Shown here one piece after another: positions 48,204 to 57,461 of a stretch of DNA of 64,000 nucleotides (position 1 is the first letter of the stretch; every line of letters begins with the position of its first letter). The notes under the pieces are model-generated. The model had not been told where the DNA came from. It did no database searches and saw only the letters and a program-made list of their open reading frames with translations. Origin of the DNA: Pseudomonas tensinigenes (lineage in GTDB: Bacteria > Pseudomonadota > Gammaproteobacteria > Pseudomonadales > Pseudomonadaceae); contig NZ_CP077089.1 of NCBI RefSeq assembly GCF_014268445.2, forward strand, positions 2,101,501 through 2,165,500. The letters are read 5' to 3'. The translations under genes were made by a program, and so were the position numbers.

Positions 48204-51200
48204 CTACAACGGCAAATACCGACTCAACAACGCCCGCAACGCCGCCGGCTTCACCGGTTTGGCCAGATAATCCAGCCCCGCCGCATGCACCTGCGCAACC
48301 ATCTCCGGTCGCCCGTCAGCACTGATCACCACCCCCGGCACCGGCTCACCCAGATGCGTGCGCAACCACGCCATCAACTCGGTACCGGTATCCCCGTGAT
48401 CGAGGTGATAGTCGACCAGCGCCACTTGCGGTCGCACCCCGTCGTTCAACAACGCCGCGCATTCCTCACGATTACGCGCCGTCCATACCTGACAGCCCCA
48501 GCGGCTCAGCAGGCTGTTCATGCCGATCAGAATGCTGTCTTCGTTGTCGATGCACAGCACTTGCGCGCCACTCAGCAATTTGCCATTCAATTCAACCGCG
48601 GCGCTCGCCGGCACGGCTTGTGAGCGAGCCAGCGGCACGCTGACGCTGAACACACTGCCGCGCCCCGGCCACGAACGCACACGCAAGGTATGCCCGAGTA
48701 CACGGCACAAACCATCGGCAATCGCCAAACCCAGCCCGAGACCTTTTTCGGCGCGGGTCTGATGGCTGTCGAGGCGCTTGAACTCCTCGAAAATTACCTG
48801 CTGTTTATCTTCCGGAATCCCTGGTCCGCGATCCCACACTTCCAGACACAATTCGCCGCCACGTCGACGTACACCCAGTAACACCGGGCCTTTGGCGTAG
48901 CGAAATGCGTTGGTGAGGAAGTTCTGCAGAATTCGTCTGAGCAATTTGATGTCGCTGTCGATGCGCAGATGACTGCCGCGTACACGGAAGGTCAATCCCT
49001 GTTCCTGTGCCAGTGCCTTGAACTCGGCACCGAGAGTGTCGAACAGCTCATTGACGGCGAACGGCTTGCGATCCGGGTTGATCTTGCCGTTTTCCAGTCG
49101 GGAGATATCCAGCAGATCGCTGATCAGATCCTCGGCCGAGCGCAACGAACTGTCGAGGTGTTGCACCAGTTTTTGCGCCTCGCTGCTCAAACCGTCGTCC
49201 TGATGGGAGAGGGCGGCGGAGAACAGCCGGGCGGCGTTCAGCGGCTGCATCAAGTCGTGGCTGACCGCCGCGAGGAAGCGGGTTTTCGACTGGTTGGCGG
49301 CTTCGGCGGTGCCTTTGGCTTCGGTCAGCGCGACGTTGAGTTGCGACAGTTCCTGAGTGCGTTCGCTGACCCGTTGCTCGAGCCCTTCGTTGGCTTCGGT
49401 CAACGCCTGCTCGGCTTCGCGGAACGCGGTGATGTCGGTGAAGCTCATGACGAAACCGCCACCGGGCATCGGGTTGCCGATCAGCTCGATCACCCGGCCG
49501 TTGGGGAACAAACGTTCAGAGGTATGCGCGCGGCCCTGACGCATCCAGTGCAAACGCCGGGCAACGTGGACTTCCGCTTCACCGGGGCCGCACAAACCGC
49601 GCTCGGCGTTGTAGCGAATAATGTCGGCAATCGGTCGGCCGACGCTGATCAGACCATCCGGGTAGTTGAACAGTTCGAGGTAACGCCGGTTCCAGGCCAC
49701 CAGTTTAAGTGACTGGTCGACCACGCTGATGCCTTGGGTGATGTTCTCGATCGCACCTTGCAGCAGAGCGCGGTTGAACTGCAGTACCTCGGAGGCTTCG
49801 TCGGCGATGCGAACGACGTCTTCCAGTTGCATTTCCCGACCTTCGATGGCGGCTTTTACTACAGCACGCGTCGAAGAAGCGCCAAGCACACCGGCCAGCA
49901 AGCGCTCGGTATGGGCGATCCATTCGCCGTCGGCATTCTGGTTCGGGTTGAAGCCTTTGCCTTGGCGATAGGCGAAGCGAATGAAGCTCTGGCGCGCACG
50001 TTCCTCACCGACGAAACGCGCGGCCAATTGCAGCAGGTCGTCGATTTGTACCGCCAGCATCGAGCGCGCACTCGGCCGTGCACTGATCTCCTGACCGATG
50101 AAGCGCCCGGCCTGCCAGTGCTCCGACACGCGCGTGCGGGATAACACCGAGACCCAGGCGAACAAGGTGAAGTTACCGGCCAGCGACAACACCACACCTT
50201 GGGTCAGCGGGGTAATTGGCAGGTTCAGTGGATTGCTGTGCAGCCACGCCAGCCCCGGAAAACTGCTCAGCGACCAGCCCAAGCTGTGCGCGGCAATCGG
50301 CAGGATCAACGTGTAGAACCAGAGGAAAGTGCCCGCGGCCAAACCTGCGAAAACGCCGCGACGGTTGGCCTGTTTCCAGTACAAGGCACCGAGCATGGCG
50401 GGCGCCAGTTGAGTCACGGCGGCGAAGGCGATCTGGCCGATGGTCGCCAGACTCGCAGTGGAGCCGAGCAAGCGATAGCTGACGTACGCCAGCAGCAGAA
50501 TCACCACGATGCTCACGCGCCGCACCGAGAGCATCCACTGGCGGAACACTTCGAACGGGCGCTCGGCGTTATTGCGGCGCAGCAACCATGGCAACAGCAT
50601 GTCGTTGGAGACCATGGTCGACAGCGCCACGCTGGCGACAATCACCATGCCGGTTGCCGCTGATGCGCCACCGATAAACGCCAGCATCGCGAGCGCCGGA
50701 TGCGCCTGCGCCAGTGGCAGGCTGATCACGAAGGAGTCGGGCAGTACGTCGCTGGGCAGCAGCATCTGACCGGCCAGCGCGATCGGGACTACAAACAATG
50801 CGGCCAGCGCGAGATAGGCGGGAAACACCCATTTGGCCAGACGCAGATCCTGCGGATCGATGTTCTCCACCACCGTGACGTGGAACTGCCGTGGCAGGCA
50901 GATGATCGCCATCATCGCCACGCCGGTCTGCACCACCATCGACGGCCAATTGATGGTTTCTTTCCAGTATTCCTCCAGGCGCGGGGCGAGCATGGCCTGG
51001 TTGAACAGGTCATCGAAACCGTCATACAGGCCATAGGTGACGAAGGCGCCAACGGCGAGAAAGGCGAACAGTTTGACCAGCGATTCGAAAGCAATTGCCA
51101 GCACCATGCCCCGGTGGTGTTCGGTGGCATCGAGGTTGCGCGTACCAAAAACGATGGTGAACAGCGCCAGCACCAGCGACACGATCAGCGCGGTGTCCTG

Positions 51201-51674
51201 GGCGCGAGTGCCCATGGCGTCGGCACCGGCGCCGATCAACAGATTTACGCCGAGGACGATACCTTTGAGTTGCAGGGCAATGTAGGGGAGGACGCCGACC
51301 AGACAGATCAGCGCTACGACCACTGCCAGCGATTGCGATTTGCCGTAGCGCGCGGCGATAAAGTCAGCGATGGAGGTGATGTTCTCCTGTTTGCTGATCA
51401 TCACCATTTTTTGCAGGACCCACGGCGCGCCCACTAACAGCAGGATCGGCCCGAGGTAAATCGGCAGGAATGACCACAATTGCTCGGCGGCTTGACCGAC
51501 AGCGCCGAAGAACGTCCAGCTGGTGCAATAAACTGCCAGCGACAGGCTGTACACCCAGGCACGCACGCGCGGCGGCAACGGCGCGCTGCGCCGGTCGCCG
51601 TAGAAGGCGATGGCGAACATGATGGCCATATAGGCCAGGGCGACGGCGGCGATCAGCCCGGTGGACAGCGACAT
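48204..51674 (-). CDS. mxtR: Symporter-domain hybrid sensor histidine kinase / response regulator (MxtR/CrbS type)
   Basis: A protein of 1156 residues: about thirteen hydrophobic helices of the sodium/solute symporter fold (1 to about 500, e.g. GYGKSQSLAVVVALICLVG-like GKSQSLAVVVALICLVGVL), a linker/STAC-like region, a PAS domain (about 640-760), HisKA with the phosphorylated H806 (AVSHDLMQPLNA), HATPase (FLTNAFRYA, GPGIPEDK, GLGLGLAIADG) and a C-terminal receiver with D1088 (VALVDYHLDHG). This order matches CrbS/MxtR, which controls acetate use through ErdR/CrbR. GGAGT precedes the start. No response-regulator gene is adjacent. Confidence 0.85.
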   Translation of the reverse strand: MSLSTGLIAAVALAYMAIMFAIAFYGDRRSAPLPPRVRAWVYSLSLAVYCTSWTFFGAVGQAAEQLWSFLPIYLGPILLLVGAPWVLQKMVMISKQENITSIADFIAARYGKSQSLAVVVALICLVGVLPYIALQLKGIVLGVNLLIGAGADAMGTRAQDTALIVSLVLALFTIVFGTRNLDATEHHRGMVLAIAFESLVKLFAFLAVGAFVTYGLYDGFDDLFNQAMLAPRLEEYWKETINWPSMVVQTGVAMMAIICLPRQFHVTVVENIDPQDLRLAKWVFPAYLALAALFVVPIALAGQMLLPSDVLPDSFVISLPLAQAHPALAMLAFIGGASAATGMVIVASVALSTMVSNDMLLPWLLRRNNAERPFEVFRQWMLSVRRVSIVVILLLAYVSYRLLGSTASLATIGQIAFAAVTQLAPAMLGALYWKQANRRGVFAGLAAGTFLWFYTLILPIAAHSLGWSLSSFPGLAWLHSNPLNLPITPLTQGVVLSLAGNFTLFAWVSVLSRTRVSEHWQAGRFIGQEISARPSARSMLAVQIDDLLQLAARFVGEERARQSFIRFAYRQGKGFNPNQNADGEWIAHTERLLAGVLGASSTRAVVKAAIEGREMQLEDVVRIADEASEVLQFNRALLQGAIENITQGISVVDQSLKLVAWNRRYLELFNYPDGLISVGRPIADIIRYNAERGLCGPGEAEVHVARRLHWMRQGRAHTSERLFPNGRVIELIGNPMPGGGFVMSFTDITAFREAEQALTEANEGLEQRVSERTQELSQLNVALTEAKGTAEAANQSKTRFLAAVSHDLMQPLNAARLFSAALSHQDDGLSSEAQKLVQHLDSSLRSAEDLISDLLDISRLENGKINPDRKPFAVNELFDTLGAEFKALAQEQGLTFRVRGSHLRIDSDIKLLRRILQNFLTNAFRYAKGPVLLGVRRRGGELCLEVWDRGPGIPEDKQQVIFEEFKRLDSHQTRAEKGLGLGLAIADGLCRVLGHTLRVRSWPGRGSVFSVSVPLARSQAVPASAAVELNGKLLSGAQVLCIDNEDSILIGMNSLLSRWGCQVWTARNREECAALLNDGVRPQVALVDYHLDHGDTGTELMAWLRTHLGEPVPGVVISADGRPEMVAQVHAAGLDYLAKPVKPAALRALLSRYLPL

Positions 51675-51832
51675 GCAACACTCCCGACAAAAGACTCCCC
51701 GGCACTCCTGCCCGGGCGGACAGTCTCGCATGCGCGGGGCGGTTAGTCAGTGTCGACCAAGGTCGTGGCGTGGCGGGGTGTCGCAGGTTTGAATGGAGGC
51801 GTTGTGCGTTGACATTGCCAGGCATCGAACCC

Positions 51833-51920
51833 TGTAGGAGCTGTCGAGTGAAACGAGGCTGCGATCTTTTGATTTTTCAAAATCAAGATCAAAAGATCGC
51901 AGCGTGCCGCAGCTCCTACA
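51833..51920. repeat. Palindromic repeat, family B, copy 2 (reverse orientation)
   Basis: The reverse complement of the copy at 42689, with the same ends (TGTAGGAGCT / AGCTCCTACA) and the same asymmetry: here CGAGTGAAACGAGG is on the left and GTGCCGC on the right. The centre differs slightly (TTTTTCAAAATCAAG). Confidence 0.9.
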
Positions 51921-51932
51921 TGAATATCGGCG

Positions 51933-52475
51933 TCAGTCCAGACGCAGCGCAATATCAATCAGCCGATGCAGCTCATCCGCCTCCAGCGCCGCCGCCGAAA
52001 ACAGAATCCGGAACACCACCGGCGCCACCACCAGATTGATCAACCGATCAACACTCGGCGCCACCTCATCCGGGTGCCGCTCAATGATTGTCTGCAACTG
52101 CGCGCCAATGATCGTCACGCAATAGCCCGGCGTAGCGCTCGCCTGCACGTCGCGCATCATGTTGCGCCCAGGCTCGGAACTCATCTCGTCGAGATACTGC
52201 TCGGCCCACGCGCGAATATCGCTGCGCAAGCTGCCGGTTTGCGCCGGTTCGCTGTCCGGGCGCATGCGGGCGAGGGCGACGTCTGCTAGCAACGCGGACA
52301 GATCACCCCAACGCCGGTAAATCGTCGATGGCGTCACCCCGGCGCGAGCGGCGATTTGCGGGACGGTCACGCTCGAGCGCTCCTGTTCTTGCAGGAGCGC
52401 ACGGACTGCCGAATGAATTGCATCTTGCACCCGGGCACTGCGGCCGCCGGGGCGTAAACCTTCTTTAATAGCCAT
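51933..52475 (-). CDS. TetR family transcriptional regulator
   Basis: A 180-residue TetR-type repressor with the N-terminal helix-turn-helix VTVPQIAARAGVTPSTIYRRWGDL and a helical C-terminal ligand/dimer domain of normal size. It is divergent from an MFS gene with a perfect 16-bp inverted repeat in the 91-base gap, the usual layout of a TetR-regulated efflux system. The ligand is unknown. Confidence 0.92.
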   Translation of the reverse strand: MAIKEGLRPGGRSARVQDAIHSAVRALLQEQERSSVTVPQIAARAGVTPSTIYRRWGDLSALLADVALARMRPDSEPAQTGSLRSDIRAWAEQYLDEMSSEPGRNMMRDVQASATPGYCVTIIGAQLQTIIERHPDEVAPSVDRLINLVVAPVVFRILFSAAALEADELHRLIDIALRLD

Positions 52476-52522
52476 GCGGCAGACCTTAACACAAAGAATT
52501 TGCTTTAAGCGCGAGGCAGTAG

Positions 52523-52563
52523 CACACTCCGCAAAAGCAAAAAATTAGCTTTTGCGGAGTGTG
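52523..52563. promoter_or_regulatory. Perfect 16-bp inverted repeat between tetR-type and MFS genes
   Basis: CACACTCCGCAAAAGC (52523-52538) and GCTTTTGCGGAGTGTG (52548-52563) are exact reverse complements around a nine-base AT-rich centre. The right arm contains GGAG, the ribosome site of the MFS gene (start 52567). It is the probable operator of the TetR-type regulator, and as RNA could hide the ribosome site. Confidence 0.75.
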
Positions 52564-52566
52564 CCC

Positions 52567-53754
52567 ATGATTAGCCTTGCTTCCAATCGATCCAGCCTGT
52601 GGTTTCTGGCGATCACCTTACTCAGTTTTCTCGCTGCTTCCACGGCGCCGACGCCGCTGTATCACTTGTATCAGGATCAACTGCATTTCTCTGCAGCCGT
52701 TCTGACCCTGATTTTCGGCGTCTACGCCCTCAGCCTGTTGGCGGCGCTATTAACTGTCGGCTCGCTTTCCGATCACCTGGGACGCAAACCGGTGATCTTC
52801 ACCGCCGTGTTGCTCAACGCGTTGGCGATGCTGCTGTTTATCTATGCCGACAGCGTGGCGTGGCTGATCAGCGCGCGTGTTCTGCAAGGATTTGCCACCG
52901 GCATGGCCACCGCTGTTTTAAGCGCGACCCTGCTCGACACGGATCGCCAGCAGGGGCCGTTGATCAACAGTGTCGCGCCGTTGCTCGGCATGGCCTTGGG
53001 CGGCATGGGCTGCGGTTTGTTGGCCGAATTTGCGCCGGCGCCGTTGCAACTGACCTATTGGCTGCTGCTCGCACTGTTTGTATTGCAGGGCATTTATGTG
53101 TGGCGTCTGCCGGAAAGCGTTACGCCGCAAGCCGGAGCGTGGGCATCGTTGCGGCCGACTTTGCATGTGCCGGTGCAGGCTCGTTCAACGTTGTGGCGAG
53201 TGTTGCCGCTGAACACCGCAACCTGGGCGCTCGGCGGTTTCTACGCCTCCCTCGCGCCATCGCTGGTGCGCACCGCCACCGGTTCGACGTCCAATCTGAT
53301 CGGCGGCGCAACCGTGGCTGCCCTGACGGTGACCGGTGCATTGATGATTTTCATGATGCGCAATCGTCCCGCCGCGCGAGCATTGCAGTTGGGCGCGAGC
53401 CTGCTGCCGATCGGTCTGGTGTTGATTCTGCTGGGCGTGCACAGCGCCAGTCTGTCGGTGTTTTTCCTCGGCACGCTGGTCGCCGGTTGCGGCTTTGGTT
53501 CGGGATTTCTCGGTGCCGTGCGCAGCCTCGTGCCGCTGGCTTTGCCTCACGAACGGGCGGGGTTGATGGCGGCGTATTACGTACTCAGTTATCTGGCGTT
53601 CTGTCTGCCGGCGTTGCTCGCCGGGCACTTGTCGCGCAGCTACGGTCTGCTGGCGACCACCGATGGTTACGGGGCGATTTTGATCGCCTTGGCTGTCGCC
53701 GCGCTGTTGCTGAGCCTGCGTCCAGCGCCATCCAAGGTGTGCCGCGTTCCATAA
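52567..53754 (+). CDS. MFS transporter, probable TetR target
   Basis: A 395-residue major facilitator with about twelve hydrophobic helices. The motif A loop is GSLSDHLGRKPVIFTAV between helices 2 and 3; the N-terminus SFLAASTAPTPLYHLYQDQLHFS resembles drug-efflux-like MFS of Pseudomonas. ATG 52567 sits seven bases after GGAG; the frame is open for five more codons. Likely exports a toxic compound sensed by the divergent TetR protein; the substrate is not known. Confidence 0.9.
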   Translation: MISLASNRSSLWFLAITLLSFLAASTAPTPLYHLYQDQLHFSAAVLTLIFGVYALSLLAALLTVGSLSDHLGRKPVIFTAVLLNALAMLLFIYADSVAWLISARVLQGFATGMATAVLSATLLDTDRQQGPLINSVAPLLGMALGGMGCGLLAEFAPAPLQLTYWLLLALFVLQGIYVWRLPESVTPQAGAWASLRPTLHVPVQARSTLWRVLPLNTATWALGGFYASLAPSLVRTATGSTSNLIGGATVAALTVTGALMIFMMRNRPAARALQLGASLLPIGLVLILLGVHSASLSVFFLGTLVAGCGFGSGFLGAVRSLVPLALPHERAGLMAAYYVLSYLAFCLPALLAGHLSRSYGLLATTDGYGAILIALAVAALLLSLRPAPSKVCRVP

Positions 53755-53804
53755 ACGGCGCGCTTTCGGTTAGCCTTGCCCAGCCTCTTCTCACGGATCG
53801 ACTC

Positions 53805-54116
53805 ATGAAGATTATTCGCAGCAAGACCTTCACCGCCGAGCGCGCCTGGGGCGCGCTGGACATCGCCAACATGAACGGCATCACCACGCGCCTGCACTGG
53901 ACGGATCAGCCGTACAAATGGCACATCAACGACGGCGAGGAAGTGTTTGTGGTGCTCGATGGCCAAGTGCTGATGCATTATCGCGAGCAGGGCGAAGAAA
54001 AACAGGTGCAGCTGGATGTCGGCGACATCTTCTATGCGAGCGTCGGCACTGAGCACGTCGCCCATCCACAAGGCGCGGCGCGGATTCTGGTGATCGAGAG
54101 CGAAGGCAGCGTCTGA
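53805..54116 (+). CDS. Small cupin-domain protein
   Basis: A single-domain cupin of 103 residues (MKIIRSKTFTAERAWGALDIAN...). WHINDGEEVFVVLDGQVLMH carries cupin motif 1 with the histidine and glutamates, and GDIFYASVGTEHVAHP carries motif 2 with a histidine, so metal binding is plausible. It lies 50 bases after the MFS gene and may be in the same transcript. Function unknown. A long overlapping frame starting at 52599 ends in the same protein but its upstream part is a shadow of the MFS gene. Confidence 0.85.
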   Translation: MKIIRSKTFTAERAWGALDIANMNGITTRLHWTDQPYKWHINDGEEVFVVLDGQVLMHYREQGEEKQVQLDVGDIFYASVGTEHVAHPQGAARILVIESEGSV

Positions 54117-54218
54117 ATGCTTATTGGTAAAACAGATAACAGTTAGAGATATTACCCGTTATATAGATATTCGATTCGGTTCTACCATGGACTCAACCTC
54201 ACCAGAGGACAGGAGTTC

Positions 54219-55373
54219 ATGATGATTTGCCCCAACAGCGCCAAACCCGGCATCAAGCCGTTCAGCCAACTTCAGCATCCACGCGAAGTGATCCGTCAAT
54301 TCACCCCGAACTGGTTCGCCGCGACCATGGGCACCGGTGTGCTGGCGTTGGCGCTGGCACAACTGCCCCTGGCCATTCCTGGCTTGCACGTTATCGCTGA
54401 AGGTTTGTGGTTGTTCAACATTCTGTTGTTCACCCTGTTTACCGCTGCGTACGCTGCGCGCTGGATCTTGTTCTTCGATGAGGCGCGGCGGATTTTCGGC
54501 CACTCCACGGTATCGATGTTCTTCGGCACCATTCCCATGGGCCTGGCGACGATCATCAACGGCTTTCTGTTGTTCGGCCTGCCGCGTTGGGGGGACGGCG
54601 TGATTCATCTTGCCGAAGTGCTGTGGTGGATTGATGTGGCCATGTCGCTGGCTTGCGGCGTGCTGATTCCGTACATGATGTTTACCCGTCAGGAACACAG
54701 CATCGACCAGATGACCGCCGTTTGGCTGTTGCCGGTAGTGGCGGCAGAAGTGGCAGCGGCCAGCGGTGGTTTGCTCGCTCCGCACCTGACCGACGCCCAT
54801 TCGCAACTGGTGGTACTGACAACGAGCTACGTGCTCTGGGCCTTTTCCCTACCGGTAGCGTTCAGCATTCTGACGATTCTGCTGCTGCGCATGGCCCTGC
54901 ATAAACTGCCCCACGAAAACATGGCCGCTTCGAGCTGGCTGGCCCTCGGCCCGATCGGCACCGGTGCGCTGGGCATGTTGCTGTTGGGCGGTGATGCGCC
55001 AGCGATTTTCGCGGCAAACGGTTTGCAGGGCATCGGCGAAATCGCTGCGGGTCTGGGGCTTATTACGGGGATCACCCTGTGGGGCTTCGGGTTGTGGTGG
55101 ATGCTGATGGCGCTGCTGATCACCGTGCGTTACTTGCGTGACGGCATCCCATTCAACCTCGGCTGGTGGGGATTCACCTTCCCGTTGGGCGTGTATTCGC
55201 TGGCAACCCTGAAGCTGGCGAGCACTCTGAACCTGACGTTTTTCAGCGTCGTCGGCACGCTGTTGGTGATTTTGCTGGCGGTGATGTGGCTGATTGTCGG
55301 CAAACGCACCGTGCAAGGTGCGTGGCGTGGCGAGCTGTTTGTCTCGCCGTGCATCGCAGGTTTGAAGAAATAA
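54219..55373 (+). CDS. TDT (tellurite-resistance/dicarboxylate) family transporter
   Basis: A membrane protein of 384 residues with about ten hydrophobic helices. NWFAATMGTGVLALALAQLP is the helix-1 signature of the TDT/SLAC1 family (TehA, Mae1, Ssu1), which move monovalent anions, dicarboxylates or sulfite. The start is at ATG 54219 or 54222; AGGAG lies just before both. It is preceded by an AT-rich stretch (GATATTACCCGTTATATAG) that probably holds the promoter. Confidence 0.87.
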   Translation: MMICPNSAKPGIKPFSQLQHPREVIRQFTPNWFAATMGTGVLALALAQLPLAIPGLHVIAEGLWLFNILLFTLFTAAYAARWILFFDEARRIFGHSTVSMFFGTIPMGLATIINGFLLFGLPRWGDGVIHLAEVLWWIDVAMSLACGVLIPYMMFTRQEHSIDQMTAVWLLPVVAAEVAAASGGLLAPHLTDAHSQLVVLTTSYVLWAFSLPVAFSILTILLLRMALHKLPHENMAASSWLALGPIGTGALGMLLLGGDAPAIFAANGLQGIGEIAAGLGLITGITLWGFGLWWMLMALLITVRYLRDGIPFNLGWWGFTFPLGVYSLATLKLASTLNLTFFSVVGTLLVILLAVMWLIVGKRTVQGAWRGELFVSPCIAGLKK

Positions 55374-55472
55374 CCTGAAAGTTTTAGGTAAGGTGTGGCC
55401 TGGATCGCGGTTCGAGAATCCAATAAGCAGTACCCAGGCCTCTCTACCTTAAACATCAGGGAAACACGGAAG

Positions 55473-57347
55473 ATGAGTCACCCCTCACAGTTCAACCTGC
55501 TGCGCACCCGGCGCTTCCTGCCATTCTTCATCACGCAGTCCCTTGGCGCGTTCAACGACAACGTGTTCAAGCAGTCGCTGATCCTCGCCATTCTTTATCG
55601 GCTGACCATCGAGGGTGACCGTTCGATCTGGGTCAACCTGTGTGCGTTGCTGTTTATCCTGCCGTTTTTCCTGTTCTCGGCATTGGCCGGGCAGTTCGGG
55701 GAGAAGTTCGCCAAGGACGCGCTGATCCGTCTGATCAAGCTCGCGGAAATTGCGATCATGGCCGTAGGATCGGTCGGTTTCCTCTTTGATCACCTGTCGC
55801 TGATGCTGGTGGCGCTGTTCGCCATGGGCACGCATTCGGCGCTGTTTGGACCGGTGAAATATTCGATCCTGCCGCAGGCGCTGCGTGAGGATGAACTGGT
55901 TGGCGGCAACGGCCTGGTGGAAATGGGCACGTTTCTGGCGATTCTCGCCGGGACGATTGGCGCCGGGGTCATCATGTCATCGACCCACTATGCGCCGTTG
56001 GTGTCCTGCGCGATCGTCGGGATTGCCGTGCTGGGCTATCTGGCCAGCCGCAGCATTCCCCGTGCAGCGGCAGCGTCGCCTGAGATGCGTCTGAACTGGA
56101 ACATCTTCAGCCAATCCTGGGCCACCTTGAAACTTGGCCTGGGCCAGACCCCGGCGGTGTCGCGCTCGATCGTCGGCAACTCGTGGTTCTGGTTTGTCGG
56201 GGCGATTTATCTGACGCAGATTCCAGCCTATGCCAAAGAGTGGATGCACGGTGATGAGACCGTGGTCACCCTGATTCTGACGGTGTTCTCGGTCGGTATC
56301 GCGCTTGGCTCGATGCTCTGCGAGAAACTGTCTGGGCGCAAAGTCGAGATCGGCTTGGTGCCGTTCGGCTCGTTTGGTCTGACCGTGTTCGGTTTGCTGT
56401 TGTGGTGGCACTCCGGCGGAATTCCCGACAGCGTCATCGGCCACAGCTGGATTGAAGTGCTCGGTTTCGTGCACACATGGGCAGTGTTGATTGACATCCT
56501 CGGCCTCGGCATCTTCGGTGGTTTCTACATCGTGCCGCTGTATGCCTTGATCCAGTCGCGCACCGCTGAAAACGAGCGCGCGCGGGTGATTGCCGCCAAC
56601 AACATTCTCAACGCGTTGTTTATGGTGGTATCAGCCATCGTCTCGATCGTGCTGCTGAGCGTGGCCAAGCTGTCGATCCCGCAGTTGTTCCTCGTGGTGT
56701 CGCTGCTGAATATCGGCGTCAACGCCTACATCTTCAAGATCGTCCCCGAGTTCAGCATGCGTTTCATGATCTGGCTACTCAGCCATTCCATGTACCGCGT
56801 CGAGCACCGTAACCTTGAGGCGATTCCCGATGAAGGCGCGGCATTGCTGGTGTGCAACCACGTGTCGTTCGTCGATGCCTTGCTGATTGGCGGTGCGGTG
56901 CGTCGGCCGATTCGCTTTGTCATGTACTACAAGATCTACAACTTGCCGGTACTGAACTTTATCTTCCGCACGGCGGGGACGATTCCGATTGCCGGACGTA
57001 ATGAAGACATCCAGATTTACGAAAAGGCTTTCACCCGGATTGCTCAATATCTGAAGGACGGCGAGCTGGTGTGCATCTTCCCGGAAGGCAAGTTGACCGC
57101 CGACGGCGAGATGAACGAATTCCGGGGCGGGCTGACGCGGATTCTCGAGGAGACGCCGGTACCGGTGATTCCGTTGGCGTTGCAGGGGTTGTGGGGGAGT
57201 TTCTTCAGTCGCGATCCGAATAAAGGTGTGTTTCGGCGGTTGTGGTCGCGGGTGACGTTGGTGGCGGGAGCGCCGGTAGGCATTGATGTGGCTGAGCCGG
57301 CGAAGTTGCAGGGGTTGGTCGGGGAGTTGCGCGGGGCTGTCAGATAG
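55473..57347 (+). CDS. LplT-like MFS fused to PlsC acyltransferase
   Basis: A 624-residue fusion. Residues 1 to about 415 form an LplT-type major facilitator (FITQSLGAFNDNVFKQSLILAILY), the family that flips lysophospholipids inward. Residues about 430-624 form a PlsC-type glycerolphosphate acyltransferase with the catalytic HxxxxD (NHVSFVDALL, H463) and the FPEGKLTADGEM block. The acyl-ACP synthetase domain of E. coli-type Aas or longer tripartite homologues is absent. It likely imports and reacylates lysolipids or an acyl-glycerophosphate in the inner membrane. Confidence 0.9.
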   Translation: MSHPSQFNLLRTRRFLPFFITQSLGAFNDNVFKQSLILAILYRLTIEGDRSIWVNLCALLFILPFFLFSALAGQFGEKFAKDALIRLIKLAEIAIMAVGSVGFLFDHLSLMLVALFAMGTHSALFGPVKYSILPQALREDELVGGNGLVEMGTFLAILAGTIGAGVIMSSTHYAPLVSCAIVGIAVLGYLASRSIPRAAAASPEMRLNWNIFSQSWATLKLGLGQTPAVSRSIVGNSWFWFVGAIYLTQIPAYAKEWMHGDETVVTLILTVFSVGIALGSMLCEKLSGRKVEIGLVPFGSFGLTVFGLLLWWHSGGIPDSVIGHSWIEVLGFVHTWAVLIDILGLGIFGGFYIVPLYALIQSRTAENERARVIAANNILNALFMVVSAIVSIVLLSVAKLSIPQLFLVVSLLNIGVNAYIFKIVPEFSMRFMIWLLSHSMYRVEHRNLEAIPDEGAALLVCNHVSFVDALLIGGAVRRPIRFVMYYKIYNLPVLNFIFRTAGTIPIAGRNEDIQIYEKAFTRIAQYLKDGELVCIFPEGKLTADGEMNEFRGGLTRILEETPVPVIPLALQGLWGSFFSRDPNKGVFRRLWSRVTLVAGAPVGIDVAEPAKLQGLVGELRGAVR

Positions 57348-57361
57348 CCGGCGATTTTAAG

Positions 57362-57453
57362 GGCCTCTTCGCGAGCAGGCTTGCTCCCACAGTTGATCGT
57401 ATTCCTCTGACGGAACGCGATTGAATGTGGGAGCGAGCCTGCTCGCGAAAGCG
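57362..57453. repeat. REP doublet (family A), TGTGGGAGC ends inside
   Basis: GGCCTCTTCGCGAGCAGGCT... (one mismatch, TTGCTCC) faces TGTGGGAGCGAGCCTGCTCG...AAAGCGG with about 35 bases between. It lies between the convergent acyltransferase and sugE genes. Confidence 0.9.
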
Positions 57454-57461
57454 GTAGTGGC

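Noticed and set aside
52599..53804. Upstream part of a 505-codon frame ending in the cupin protein
   Set aside because: This part overlaps the MFS gene in another frame and has shadow composition; the cupin domain begins at its own ATG at 53805.
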